A DNA stretch of 64,000 bases from Coprenecus sp902388455. GTDB lineage: Bacteria > Bacteroidota > Bacteroidia > Bacteroidales > UBA932. The notes beneath the pieces are model-generated. The model did not search any database, was not told the DNA's origin, and worked only from the letters and a program-made list of their open reading frames with translations. Shown piece by piece: positions 25,723 through 34,346 of the stretch. Made by a program: the position numbers and the translations under genes. The stretch covers positions 1,178,001 to 1,242,000 of the forward strand of contig OZ007032.1 of assembly GCA_963931615.1 (NCBI GenBank), given 5' to 3'. Position 1 is the stretch's first letter, and each line of letters begins with the position of its first letter.

Positions 25723-28700
25723 TCACTCTTTTATGCGCTGGCTGCCCCAGCTGATGCGTATCTTTCCCTCGCTGTCCTGTGTGCGGACGAGCAGGCTGTC
25801 GATGACGGACATCGTGATGTCGAACTCATCGAATATTTCTGACTGTTCCTTGACTTCCCCCGTCTTGATGAACTCGTTCAGGCGTTCCTTGGCCAACACC
25901 AGCGCCATCAGGTTCTGCTCGACAGAGTCCTCGTAGGTGACGTAATGTACGTTCTTCATCTCCTTGGAGTCCAGGCGGATGAACCGGAAGTAGAACTGCT
26001 CCATCTTCGGTATGTTCCATTGCAGGGATTCCAGTATCACGTCGTTGCAGGTGGGGATGTTCACCGAACTGCTCAGGCTCTGCTGGGTGCATACGAGGAT
26101 GCCGTTGATGGTCGAGTCGAATTCCGTCACGATGCCCTGGCGTTTCCTGAACGCCACGTCCCCCTTGACCGCGAACAGCGGCCTGTCGGGAAAATGCTCG
26201 CGGATGTAGCTTTCGTACAGGTCGAAGGCCGCCAGCGTGGTGCAGCCGATGGCCACCTTGCCTGGGATTCTCCTTACAAGCCGTTCTATGTACCGGGTCT
26301 TGCAGGGATACCCGTCGCCGTAATACCCCTCTATCAGGTGGGGCACCGAGCAGGCCTTGATGAGCAGCTTGATTTGCCTTATGAGCCTCAGTCCGGCGTC
26401 CTTCTTCGTGTCCCCCGTGCTGTTGTAGTACAGTTCGCAGATGCGGCAGAACTCCTCGATGATGACGCGGTACACCTCATGTTCCCCTTCCGATGGGCGG
26501 ACGGTATGTGTCCGTATCCGGTATTTCTCGCCCGCGAAGTCACGGAACTTGCGGGTGATGATCGTCTTGCCGATGAGTTCGGAAAGCTCGTCCTTGTTAT
26601 AGACGTCCTGGTTCTGCTTCTCTATGCCGAACACGGTGGCCTTGCCGGGGCAGTGGCAGGCGCGGAACAGGACATGCCCCCTGAAGGCGGGGAACGGAGT
26701 CCCGTAATCCGGATTGTTCTCTTCCTCTATTTCCCGGTCCCTGTTCTCGCGGTAGACCTGCGGGCACCAGCATGTCATGTTCACCGAGTTGTTGTAGAGC
26801 AGCTCGAACTGGCTGTACAGTTCCGCGATGTTGTTGCGCGTGGTCGTCCCGGTGTCGAGTATCTTGTACTTGAGCCTCCGGAATATGCACAGGACGTTTC
26901 TTGTACGCTGCGATGTGGGGTTGGTGATTTCGTCCGACTCGTCGAAGACCAGGCACAACTTCCTTGAAGCGCGTTTTATGAAACGCTTCAGGCCTCTTTT
27001 AAGCTTGCGGAGCATGGAGGTGGAGACGACAAGGAACATCCCTTCCGGAACATTGTCAAGGTCGCCGGCTGTCTGTATGGTACGGAACTGTTCCCGGTTT
27101 GCGGCGAGGAACGGTATCCAGGTCATGTTGACGGCGATGGCCGGTGCCAGAATGACGGCGTTCCTTGCCTTGCGGAACTTGAGCAGGTATTTCGCCCGGT
27201 GATAGACGGCGGCGGTCTTGCCCGAACCCTGCTGCCAGTTCAGCAGGGCGTAGCGTTTCTGCAACACGAGATTCAGGTCGTGCTTCTGCAGGGAGGTGAA
27301 TTCGCAGGCCTCGCCGTCCTTGTTGATGAATGTGCACCGGTCCAGGTATTCTTTCAGGCCGGCATCTTCCTCCATTTCCGTGAACTGCCGGCTCTGCATT
27401 TCATACTGCCTCCGTTTGCGCCGTATCAGTTTCTCGGCGGCACGGATCTGGCCCATGTTCTTTTCTGTCGGAAGTTCCGGCACGGGCAGTCCGGCACGTC
27501 CCAGCACGAGGTCGTTGATGCCTGCCGCCTTGTGCGTGACCCTGTCGAGCAGGCGGGGAGCGTACTGTTTCAGCTTGAAGCCATAGGAGGTCTTCACCAG
27601 CGCGACTTCCTTGCGCGGCACCACGTTCTGCGAGGTGATGTACTTATATATGATGCTCAGGACCTTGCCCGTAGTCAGCTTTTTGCGTTCCCATTCTTTC
27701 ATCTGCTCCCTGGTGGCGTCTTCCGGCGGTTTCTGGTTGCGGAATTTCGTGACCAGGGCCTCCGCCTTCTTGATGTGCCTGTTGAGTACGGGGTGCGCCT
27801 TCAGTTCGTACATGTACTTGGCCAGCCTGTATTCGAACTTTTCCAGTTCCTCCTTGTCTATATGGTTGGACTCCCGCATCAGTTGAAGGCGCAGGCGGTG
27901 TTTCATGCTCCGCGCTTCGGCTATGCGTTCCTTCAGTTCCTCCATACTGACAAACTCTTCCGCGTTGTAGGGCTGCATTTCGATGTGGAGGGAACGGCGC
28001 AGGAATACCATGACCTTTGTGGCGAAGTCATGCACCCCCACGGAGGCAAAGGCTTCCGGATCCAGACGGGTCTGCCCGATGAAAGAGAAATTCGAGTTGA
28101 CGCCCGCCACACGGGTCTTTTCCCAGGACTCGTTCTGCATGAAGGAGAGCGGGACGATGATCATCAGGATTCCTGCCGGGTTGAGCACGTCGCAGGCCTT
28201 GTCCATGTAGTATTCCTGCGACAGCCTGTAGTCGAACTTCAGATTGAAGGGCGGGTTGCCTATGACGATGTCGAAACGCTGTTCGGGCCGGTATTGCTGG
28301 ATGTCGCATTTCTCGATATGGGCTTCTGGGTAGAGGTGTCTGGCGACGGCCACCGCCTTGCCGTCTATGTCGAAGCCGTAGGCGTTGTGCGGGTTGGGCA
28401 GGTGGTTGAAGAAGTTCCCCATGCCGCAGCACATGTCAAGTACCATTTCCGTCGATGCGGGGGAAAGGGCCTCCACCATGTCGCGGCATATCCCGTGCGG
28501 GGTGAAGAACTGTCCCATCTCGGTCTCCTTCTTGGCCTCGGCGTATTCGTGGTAGCTGGCGAAGTCCGACTGTCTGAGGTTGTGCAGTCCTCCGATGCCC
28601 GTGTAGCAGTTGTAGATGCTTTCTTTCGGGATGAGGTCCTTGCCGGAGTCTATGGCGAAAAGTATCTTCCCGTTGATCTCGGCACGCCTGTCCTGCGGTA

Positions 28701-28725
28701 TTTTCTGTGGTATGATGGCATACAT
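25723..28725 (-). CDS. Adenine DNA methyltransferase / SF2 helicase fusion
   Basis: 1000 residues from the ATG at 28725 (MYAIIPQKIPQ); the frame continues upstream but into the next leader. The N-terminal third is an N6-adenine methyltransferase: SAM site LDMCCGMGNFFNHL near 110 and catalytic DIVIGNPPFN near 155. The second half is a superfamily 2 helicase: QQGSGKTAA (Walker A) near 498, DESD (motif II) near 593, and a C-terminal RecA-like domain. No nuclease motif is seen, so it is not a complete restriction system. Such fusions are carried by large Bacteroides conjugative transposons. Inference: protection of the entering DNA, or DNA remodelling. Confidence 0.85.
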   Translation of the reverse strand: MYAIIPQKIPQDRRAEINGKILFAIDSGKDLIPKESIYNCYTGIGGLHNLRQSDFASYHEYAEAKKETEMGQFFTPHGICRDMVEALSPASTEMVLDMCCGMGNFFNHLPNPHNAYGFDIDGKAVAVARHLYPEAHIEKCDIQQYRPEQRFDIVIGNPPFNLKFDYRLSQEYYMDKACDVLNPAGILMIIVPLSFMQNESWEKTRVAGVNSNFSFIGQTRLDPEAFASVGVHDFATKVMVFLRRSLHIEMQPYNAEEFVSMEELKERIAEARSMKHRLRLQLMRESNHIDKEELEKFEYRLAKYMYELKAHPVLNRHIKKAEALVTKFRNQKPPEDATREQMKEWERKKLTTGKVLSIIYKYITSQNVVPRKEVALVKTSYGFKLKQYAPRLLDRVTHKAAGINDLVLGRAGLPVPELPTEKNMGQIRAAEKLIRRKRRQYEMQSRQFTEMEEDAGLKEYLDRCTFINKDGEACEFTSLQKHDLNLVLQKRYALLNWQQGSGKTAAVYHRAKYLLKFRKARNAVILAPAIAVNMTWIPFLAANREQFRTIQTAGDLDNVPEGMFLVVSTSMLRKLKRGLKRFIKRASRKLCLVFDESDEITNPTSQRTRNVLCIFRRLKYKILDTGTTTRNNIAELYSQFELLYNNSVNMTCWCPQVYRENRDREIEEENNPDYGTPFPAFRGHVLFRACHCPGKATVFGIEKQNQDVYNKDELSELIGKTIITRKFRDFAGEKYRIRTHTVRPSEGEHEVYRVIIEEFCRICELYYNSTGDTKKDAGLRLIRQIKLLIKACSVPHLIEGYYGDGYPCKTRYIERLVRRIPGKVAIGCTTLAAFDLYESYIREHFPDRPLFAVKGDVAFRKRQGIVTEFDSTINGILVCTQQSLSSSVNIPTCNDVILESLQWNIPKMEQFYFRFIRLDSKEMKNVHYVTYEDSVEQNLMALVLAKERLNEFIKTGEVKEQSEIFDEFDITMSVIDSLLVRTQDSEGKIRISWGSQRIKE

Positions 28726-28757
28726 GTCTTTACTGTCTTGATGGTTGGAAACGAAGA

Positions 28758-28784
28758 CACCCCGCAAGGATGCCTTACGGGGTG
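28758..28784 (-). promoter_or_regulatory. Leader hairpin before the methylase-helicase gene
   Basis: CACCCCG (28758-28764) pairs with CGGGGTG (28778-28784). The loop on the minus strand includes GCATCCTTGC, similar to the CATCCTCGC conserved in the three long hairpin elements. It lies 33 bases upstream of the start codon. It could be a reduced relative of those elements. Confidence 0.4.
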
Positions 28785-28805
28785 CCGGAATATTTTTTTC
28801 ATGAA

Positions 28806-29747
28806 TCAGTCTTCCGGAAGCGTGATTTCGTCCAGCCGCAGCCGTCTGTAGCAGTTCCCGGCGGTCTGGCCGTCCTTGAAGCGGATGTCGATGCGTCCGT
28901 TCTTGTAGAACTTGATCTGCTCGGCGTTGGACAGGGTGAGATTGTACCATTGTGAAATGTCCACGTCATGACTGTCGAAGCCCATGATTATTTTGGAACT
29001 GCCGTTGAGTATGTCGTCGGCTCCATAAGCGACTCCTTCACAGATGTTTTCCAGATTTCCGTCGTAACTGTAACAGAGATGGTATTTCTGGCAATGCTGG
29101 ATGTAGAAGTCGTCGAACCGGAGTATGTTCGGCAGGATGATCCTGTCATTTTTCAGTTCCGGCTTGACCTTGCTCCAGCGGGAAGGCTGTGCCGTCTTCA
29201 GGAAACGGGCCAGCAGTTCTTCCTCAGCCGTTTCCCGGAAACTCTTGCCTCCGAGATGTTCAATGACGGCATCCACATAGGTCTCATAGACGGGACGGAA
29301 GCCCATGCGTAGCGTTTTCCCGTCAATCTCCGGTACGGGAACCGCCACATTGTAGGTCTTGTTGAAGTAGGAGACGATGCGGTTGGCGAAATTGGCGTTG
29401 GCATTACAGTTGCTGTCCACAAGCTCATTGATGATGTCGAACGGTTTGAACTCATTGTGAGTGTAATCCTCTTTTTCGTTGTAGTTGAAATGGAAGTTCC
29501 GTATGGAGATCTTGCCGTTGTCCTCATAGGTGAATTTCTTCTCTTCACGGTATCGTTCCGCGTCTTCCCTGAAGATGGCGTACCACTTGTCTATCTGGTC
29601 GAGCGTCTTGTAGAGCAGTTCCTGCTGCCGTTGGCAGTACCGTCTGTCTTGTTCCGTGATTTTTTCCTCGTTCCTTATCTGCACGTTAAGGATTCCTGTG
29701 AGCAGGTCAGTCTGGCTGCCTGCTGTCATTGCTGTCGTTGTCTGCAT
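28806..29747 (-). CDS. Hypothetical mobile-element protein
   Basis: 313 residues, soluble. The first 100 residues are helical with repeated charged segments; the middle has VPVPEIDGKTLRMGFRPVYETYVDAVIEHLGG and the end has beta strands with RIDIRFKDG. It precedes the methylase-helicase gene and probably shares its transcript. No family recognised. Confidence 0.6.
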   Translation of the reverse strand: MQTTTAMTAGSQTDLLTGILNVQIRNEEKITEQDRRYCQRQQELLYKTLDQIDKWYAIFREDAERYREEKKFTYEDNGKISIRNFHFNYNEKEDYTHNEFKPFDIINELVDSNCNANANFANRIVSYFNKTYNVAVPVPEIDGKTLRMGFRPVYETYVDAVIEHLGGKSFRETAEEELLARFLKTAQPSRWSKVKPELKNDRIILPNILRFDDFYIQHCQKYHLCYSYDGNLENICEGVAYGADDILNGSSKIIMGFDSHDVDISQWYNLTLSNAEQIKFYKNGRIDIRFKDGQTAGNCYRRLRLDEITLPED

Positions 29748-29758
29748 GATTGTATGTT

Positions 29759-30589
29759 TTAGAGATTATTATTTTCGGGCTTGAGCCGGTAACAATAGGT
29801 GATGTGGCTGTCCATGTCCTTGATCAGTTTCACCTGTTCGGGGAAGAAATTGAGCCGGCGTTCCACGGAGGGGGCATCTATCTTGTCCCACTCGTGCCAT
29901 GTCAGGAACCGGTTTTCATGGCGGAAGCACCAGAGCACGACCTGGTTTTCCCGGTTGCCCTTGAACACGGTTCCTTCGTAGTCCTTCAGGAATTGTTGGA
30001 ACTCGGATTCGTTACGGAAAGCGATATCAAAGCTCTGATAGAGATTGCCTTTCTCCGATTCCTTCCTTTTGTTCAGATAAAACTTCCGGTAGGTTTCGGT
30101 AGTGAAGCCGGCATACCTGGGATTGGGTTCGGCATAGAACCATAACGGCACTCTCGCCAGGAATGTCACCGTGCCGTTGGCGCATCCTCCGCAATGCCCC
30201 CAGTTCTTGAATGCGCCTTCCGTCCATTTCAGAAATTTCATGTCTTTCGGATTTACGGAATGGAATGCGCCTCCGCTGACACTCAGACGGATATTCCCGT
30301 CCTCTTCCCATACGAAAGGTACATAAGGTTCTTCACAAACGGAAAAATATCCTTCTTTTGTGTGCCTGTCATCAATAAGGGCATGCCCGTAATAATCCCC
30401 GTGTTCGGTTACATATACCAGTCTGTCACCGATTTTTGGGGTAAGCTCCGAACGGGTCTGCTCGATGAGTTCCACATAGTTGTTGACCATATCCACGTCC
30501 TGTTGTGTCAGCCTATGTTCGCGATCATACAGAACGTTCAGTGGCTTGAGTGTTTCCACCGTATACTTTTTCTTTTCTTTCTGTAACAT
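29759..30589 (-). CDS. DUF4121 family protein
   Basis: 276 residues, soluble. The segment PKIGDRLVYVTEHGDYYGHALI and a later HCGGCANGTVTF are patterns I associate with DUF4121, a family restricted to Bacteroidetes conjugative elements, though the assignment is from memory. A CGGC pair might bind metal. It is the first gene of the minus-strand accessory block, directly downstream of hairpin copy 3. Function unknown. Confidence 0.65.
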   Translation of the reverse strand: MLQKEKKKYTVETLKPLNVLYDREHRLTQQDVDMVNNYVELIEQTRSELTPKIGDRLVYVTEHGDYYGHALIDDRHTKEGYFSVCEEPYVPFVWEEDGNIRLSVSGGAFHSVNPKDMKFLKWTEGAFKNWGHCGGCANGTVTFLARVPLWFYAEPNPRYAGFTTETYRKFYLNKRKESEKGNLYQSFDIAFRNESEFQQFLKDYEGTVFKGNRENQVVLWCFRHENRFLTWHEWDKIDAPSVERRLNFFPEQVKLIKDMDSHITYCYRLKPENNNL

Positions 30590-30656
30590 GAGATTGATTT
30601 TTTGTTAGTCCGGCTTTTCGGGGCCGGAGTTCCCATAACTACAGGCTTAAAAAGGT

Positions 30657-30778
30657 CGTGTTCCGTACATGCAAGGCTTCGGGAAAAAATACCGCAAGCC
30701 CTCCGGGCGAGGATGATTTTTTCCACGAACCAGAAGGGCTTGGCCTTGCTTGTACGAAAAGAACACGAATTACCTTTG
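30657..30778 (-). promoter_or_regulatory. Long hairpin element, copy 3
   Basis: CGTGTTC (30657-30663) pairs with GAACACG (30761-30767); CGTACATGCAAGGC (30664-30677) with GCCTTGCTTGTACG (30743-30756), one mismatch; GGGAAAAAAT (30681-30690) with ATTTTTTCC (30716-30724). The apical GCCC/GGGC mini-hairpin and GCGAGGATG are as in the other copies, and TACCTTTG follows at 30771. It lies directly upstream of the DUF4121 gene at the beginning of the whole minus-strand block. Confidence 0.7.
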
Positions 30779-30839
30779 CCTGTGGTTATGGGGACTCGGC
30801 TGCGGTATGCCTTGCACTTCCCGATATGTTTATTCTATG

Positions 30840-31220
30840 AGATTGCGGACTTTTTATGAAGCTCTTTCAAAAAGAAATGTTACCTTTGCAAATGAGATAA
30901 AGCGTTATTTGAAAGCATGAGAAATATGGCGCTTCCGAACAGTCCGGCATTTTCTTATCCGTTGCCCGTTCTCGTGCGAGTTTCTTATAAAAAGTTGATA
31001 GTCTGATAAATTATTCAGGAATACAACAAATATAGGCAGAAGCCGAGAGAAATGCAAATGAACTTGTTCAATTCGCTTTGCCAAGGCACCACAATAGTCG
31101 GTGCCGGCTGCGCCCGGAATTCAGTTATACGTATTACTGAAAGAAATACCGCAAGTACTTTTTTATGCCTGCCCGCCTTCAGGCATTCGTAGAAAAGTGT
31201 ATTTTTGCACAGAAACATAA
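30840..31220 (+). promoter_or_regulatory. Intergenic region, probable right end of the conjugative element
   Basis: No credible gene. A TACCTTTG box at 30881-30888 points to the right, but only a 29-codon frame (30917) follows. A hairpin ATGCCTG...CAGGCAT lies at about 31165-31186. A TATTTTTG box at 31200-31207 is the probable promoter of the AraC gene. Transposon-type genes end to the left and unrelated chromosomal-type genes begin to the right, so the attachment junction may be here; no end repeat could be identified. Confidence 0.4.
31200..31207 (+). promoter_or_regulatory. Promoter -7 box of the AraC gene
   Basis: TATTTTTG fits TAnnTTTG. It lies 13 bases upstream of the ATG at 31221 and 26 bases upstream of the ATG at 31234, so both starts would be on the transcript. 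Confidence 0.5.
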
Positions 31221-32129
31221 ATGATCAGGAAACATGGATATTATAAAAGCAGACACAATAGAGCAATACAACCGGTTTTCGGATTCCATACCCAGCACCC
31301 TCTGGTCAGCGTCGTGCATTTCGACGGTTCGGAGAACCAGCCTGACGCACATAAGATGACATTCGGATTCTACGCCCTCTTTCTGAAAAAGACCGTGGGA
31401 TGCACCATCAATTATGGCAAGACTATGTACGATTACGATGATGAGACTGTGGTATGCTTTGCTCCCGGCCAGACCATAGCCGTTCACCGTATCGAGGACG
31501 GTCCGGCGCCGGAAGCCGATGCACTGCTGTTCCATCCGGATTTCCTGCACCGCACGCCATTGGCCCAGAAGATAAGACAATATACATTCTTCTCGTACGC
31601 CTCCAATGAGGCTCTGCATCTGTCCGTTGATGAGCGCATTATAATACAGGACTACATCGGCAAGATCGCCCATGAGCTGGAGCATCCGATTGACAAGTTC
31701 TCCAAGCCCTTGATTATCTCAAACATCGAGGTGCTGCTCAATTACTGTATGCGTTTTTACGAGCGTCAGTTCATCACCCGCGAGGAACTGAACAACGATG
31801 TTCTTGTACGTTTCGAACGGCTGCTGGATGAATATTGGGATTCCGGTATGGCCGAGCAGTACGGATTGCCTACCGTAAAATATTTTGCAGATAAGATATG
31901 CCTGTCACCCAACTATTTCGGGGACTTGGTGAAGGCCGAGACAGGCAAGACAGCACGGGAACACATACATCTGAAAATAATAGACAAGGCAAAAAACGCC
32001 TTGTTCGAGCCGGATGCGAGTATAAAGCAGATCGCAGACATGCTCGATTTCCAGTATCCGCAGCATTTTCAGCGCTTCTTCAAGAAGGAAGTCGGCTGTA
32101 CGCCCAGGGAGTACCGCGTAAACAGTTAG
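31221..32129 (+). CDS. AraC-family regulator with frameshifted N-terminus
   Basis: 302 residues as read. The last 100 residues are an AraC/XylS DNA-binding domain with two helix-turn-helix units (TVKYFADKICLSPNYFGDLVKAETG and IKQIADMLDFQYPQHFQRFFKKEVG); the N-terminal part is a cupin-like sensor. It is a paralogue of the regulator at 49861-50760. In that protein the N-terminus reads up to QHPLVSV continuously; here the matching start (MDIIKADTIEQYNR, ATG at 31234) is in another frame and joins at about 31275, where one G seems to be missing. As read, translation would begin at 31221 with an unrelated first 18 residues. Confidence 0.75.
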   Translation: MIRKHGYYKSRHNRAIQPVFGFHTQHPLVSVVHFDGSENQPDAHKMTFGFYALFLKKTVGCTINYGKTMYDYDDETVVCFAPGQTIAVHRIEDGPAPEADALLFHPDFLHRTPLAQKIRQYTFFSYASNEALHLSVDERIIIQDYIGKIAHELEHPIDKFSKPLIISNIEVLLNYCMRFYERQFITREELNNDVLVRFERLLDEYWDSGMAEQYGLPTVKYFADKICLSPNYFGDLVKAETGKTAREHIHLKIIDKAKNALFEPDASIKQIADMLDFQYPQHFQRFFKKEVGCTPREYRVNS

Positions 32130-32130
32130 C

Positions 32131-32655
32131 TTACTGTTCCATCCGCCCGTACTTCATCTCCTCCCCTTCCCTGTCGTACTGCTTGCGCTTGCCCGTAGGC
32201 GGTGCGGTAAGGGTAATGCGGACCACGGCAGTGCGGTGCAGGCTGCGGCGGACCGACTCGTCGAATGCGTCCATGTGCCGGGGCAGGAAACGTTCGCAGA
32301 TGAGGCGGAGAGCATGGATTTTCTCGGCTTCGTCCTTTACTGTTTCCGCCCTTCCGAAAGCGACTGCCGAATGGTACTGGAGGGTGAATGAGCCGTCCTT
32401 GGGCCCTACGGTCGGAGAGCATTTGCTTACCGCAGAAAGACAGACTTCAGGATGCGCTGCAATCGCCCCGAGCTTCTCCCCTTCCCGGGCGCAGTGAAAA
32501 TACCACACCCGCCCGTCCTCCCCGGCGGAAGCCAGCGACAGCGGAAGATCATAGGCTGTACCGTCCTCCCGGATGAAACTTACTGTGATGTACGGGGCCT
32601 TACGCATGACCTCCAGAGCCCATTCCGCGGGCATTTCCCTGCTGGCTTTTCTCAT
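32131..32655 (-). CDS. Pyridoxamine 5'-phosphate oxidase-like FMN-binding protein (Nim-related fold)
   Basis: About 174 residues from the ATG at 32655 (MRKASREMP); the upstream extension looks like a chance hydrophobic stretch. The split-barrel pattern AYDLPLSLASAGEDGRVWYFHCAREGEKLGAIAAHPEVCLSAV is typical of PNPOx-like flavoproteins related to NimA nitroimidazole reductases. The conserved H-C in YFHCA is where Nim proteins have their active-site residue region. It would bind FMN in the cytoplasm and reduce small molecules. Its stop abuts the stop of the AraC gene (convergent), and paralogous AraC regulators often sit by flavoprotein genes. Confidence 0.8.
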   Translation of the reverse strand: MRKASREMPAEWALEVMRKAPYITVSFIREDGTAYDLPLSLASAGEDGRVWYFHCAREGEKLGAIAAHPEVCLSAVSKCSPTVGPKDGSFTLQYHSAVAFGRAETVKDEAEKIHALRLICERFLPRHMDAFDESVRRSLHRTAVVRITLTAPPTGKRKQYDREGEEMKYGRMEQ

Positions 32656-32760
32656 TGTACTCAATTGATTTCCTGCTGCAAAAATAACAAATAAAGTGAT
32701 TATCCGTAAAACCTTCACCTTCCTCAGTAAAACAGGTATCCGCTATCAGTCATATAACAC

Positions 32761-32768
32761 TATTTTTG
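32761..32768 (+). promoter_or_regulatory. Promoter -7 box four bases from the start codon
   Basis: TATTTTTG fits TAnnTTTG and ends four bases before the ATG at 32773. Transcription would begin at or just inside the start codon, so the mRNA may be leaderless. The same arrangement is found at 49131 in the homologous upstream region. Confidence 0.5.
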
Positions 32769-32772
32769 CAGT

Positions 32773-34029
32773 ATGAAAAAGATACTGGTAATATCATCAA
32801 GCCTGCGTCACGACAGTAATTCTGACGCGCTGGCCGAAGCCTTTGCCAAAGGTGCGGCAGAGGCCGGCAATGAAGTGGAATCCATCACATTGAAAGGAAA
32901 GAACCTGCATGTCCCTGAGCAGAAAGACAAACCGGTCTATCTCCGTGGTATGACCATATATGACAGTTACTACCGTTCAGCCGGCCAGACTCACAAGATG
33001 TCCAGGCCGCAGGTCCATGCAATGCTTGCAGCCACTGAGGGACTGACTTTCGAGGACAGAACTGCTACATCCGGGATCACAGCCGAAAAAGTCATGACAT
33101 TGCTGGACTTCGCCCAATTCTACAAACTGGTCAACAAACCTATCCCGTCCGGCATTGACCATATCGTTGAGGGAATGGAAGCATACGGTTTCTGCCGGAA
33201 AGAAGACGGAGTATGGTCTATTACCAATCTCGGAGCTGTGCTTCTGGCAAGAGACCTCAAAGACTTCCCTGCGCTTGCTTTCAAAAATGTAGTCGTGCGG
33301 CAATATAAAGGCAACAACAATCTTCATCTTTCATCTGAAACATTCTTCCATGAGGGATATGCCCTGTCATTGGACAAGATTGTAGCCCATATCATGAGCC
33401 TGTTGGAAAAGACAGAGTTTATCCGTACTCCGTTTCGGGAAAATAAATATCCTTATCCCGAAGTCTCTATCCGTGAATTGGTAGCCAATGCCTTGATACA
33501 TCAGAACTTCGACATACAGGGGATGACCCTGTCCGTGGAGATTTTCGGAAACCGACTGACAATCACCAATCCTGGTGTGCCTCTTATAGACACCAACCGC
33601 TTCATTGACATGCCCCCTAAATCCCGTAATGAGAAAGTAGCCCAGTCAATGTTCCTGTTCAACCTGTGTGAAAAACGCGGCAGCGGCATGGACAGGGCTG
33701 TCGCCGGAGTGGAAGAAATGAGACTGCCTGCCATACGAATAGAAAAAGGTGAATACTTCACAAGAGCCAGTTTGTTTCCATTGGTGAAATACACTGAGAT
33801 GTCAAAATCTGATAAGGTACAGGCTTGTTATCAGCATACCTGTCTGCTCTATGAAAATGGTATGGAATTGACCAACGCATCATTGAGAATGCGCTTGGAT
33901 ATGAATAAGAACAATTCAGCAGGAGCATCAAGAATAATATCCGACACTGTTGAAGCCGGTCTCATCAAACTTTCAGACAAGGCTCCTGAATCCAAGAAAT
34001 ATTCCTCCTATGTGCCTTATTACGCATAG
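32773..34029 (+). CDS. Chimeric protein: FMN-reductase N-terminus fused to AlbA/RecG-like ATPase
   Basis: 418 residues. The first 45 or so are nearly identical to the start of the flavodoxin-family reductase at 49143, including its upstream region; identity stops at about base 32908. From there the protein is the second half of an AlbA_2-type DNA-binding domain (GMTIYDSYYRSAGQTHKMSR), then a GHKL-type ATPase domain (SIRELVANALIHQNFDIQG with the N-box-like ELVANAL, and GSGMDRA) and a C-terminal winged-helix-like tail. It is thus a recombination product in which a reductase promoter and start now drive a 5'-truncated ATP-binding regulator. The flavin domain is lost. Whether the product works is uncertain. 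Confidence 0.75.
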   Translation: MKKILVISSSLRHDSNSDALAEAFAKGAAEAGNEVESITLKGKNLHVPEQKDKPVYLRGMTIYDSYYRSAGQTHKMSRPQVHAMLAATEGLTFEDRTATSGITAEKVMTLLDFAQFYKLVNKPIPSGIDHIVEGMEAYGFCRKEDGVWSITNLGAVLLARDLKDFPALAFKNVVVRQYKGNNNLHLSSETFFHEGYALSLDKIVAHIMSLLEKTEFIRTPFRENKYPYPEVSIRELVANALIHQNFDIQGMTLSVEIFGNRLTITNPGVPLIDTNRFIDMPPKSRNEKVAQSMFLFNLCEKRGSGMDRAVAGVEEMRLPAIRIEKGEYFTRASLFPLVKYTEMSKSDKVQACYQHTCLLYENGMELTNASLRMRLDMNKNNSAGASRIISDTVEAGLIKLSDKAPESKKYSSYVPYYA

Positions 34030-34346
34030 AAGTTTTATTTGCTGAGGAAATCCCTCTTGTACTAAATACTATTGATTATCAATAAGTTTTTATTTGCTGA
34101 GGAAATCCCTCTACTCAAAATCGGCCGCAGGCTCCCTTACTCACTTCCTAAATGCCCACCCATCCCAGCGGTGTAAGCGAGCGCCGCAATCCAGCACTGG
34201 AGAAGTTCCTTTGATATTACGACAAGTGCCTGCCATTTTGATAAATGATTCATTCGCAGTCCGCAATAAGAAAAAAGAGTTCACCCCGTTGACAACGCCA
34301 ATCGGCATAGATTGAAAGAAATTTCTAGTTGGACAAATTCCAATTC
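34030..34346. repeat. Intergenic region with short repeats
   Basis: The motif TTTATTTGCTGAGGAAATCC occurs at about 34035 and again at about 34089, the second time followed by CTCTACTCAAAATCGGC. A third related copy is at 35994. The rest of this 317-bp stretch shows no gene; a few disrupted reading frames suggest a decayed gene. Confidence 0.5.

Noticed and set aside
27199..28851. A 550-codon plus-strand frame opposite the methylase-helicase gene
   Set aside because: It mirrors the coding strand of a protein with clear motifs; the translation has no domains.
31015..31218. A 67-codon minus-strand frame upstream of the AraC gene
   Set aside because: It covers the AraC promoter region, has no recognisable domain and no neighbour that would support it.
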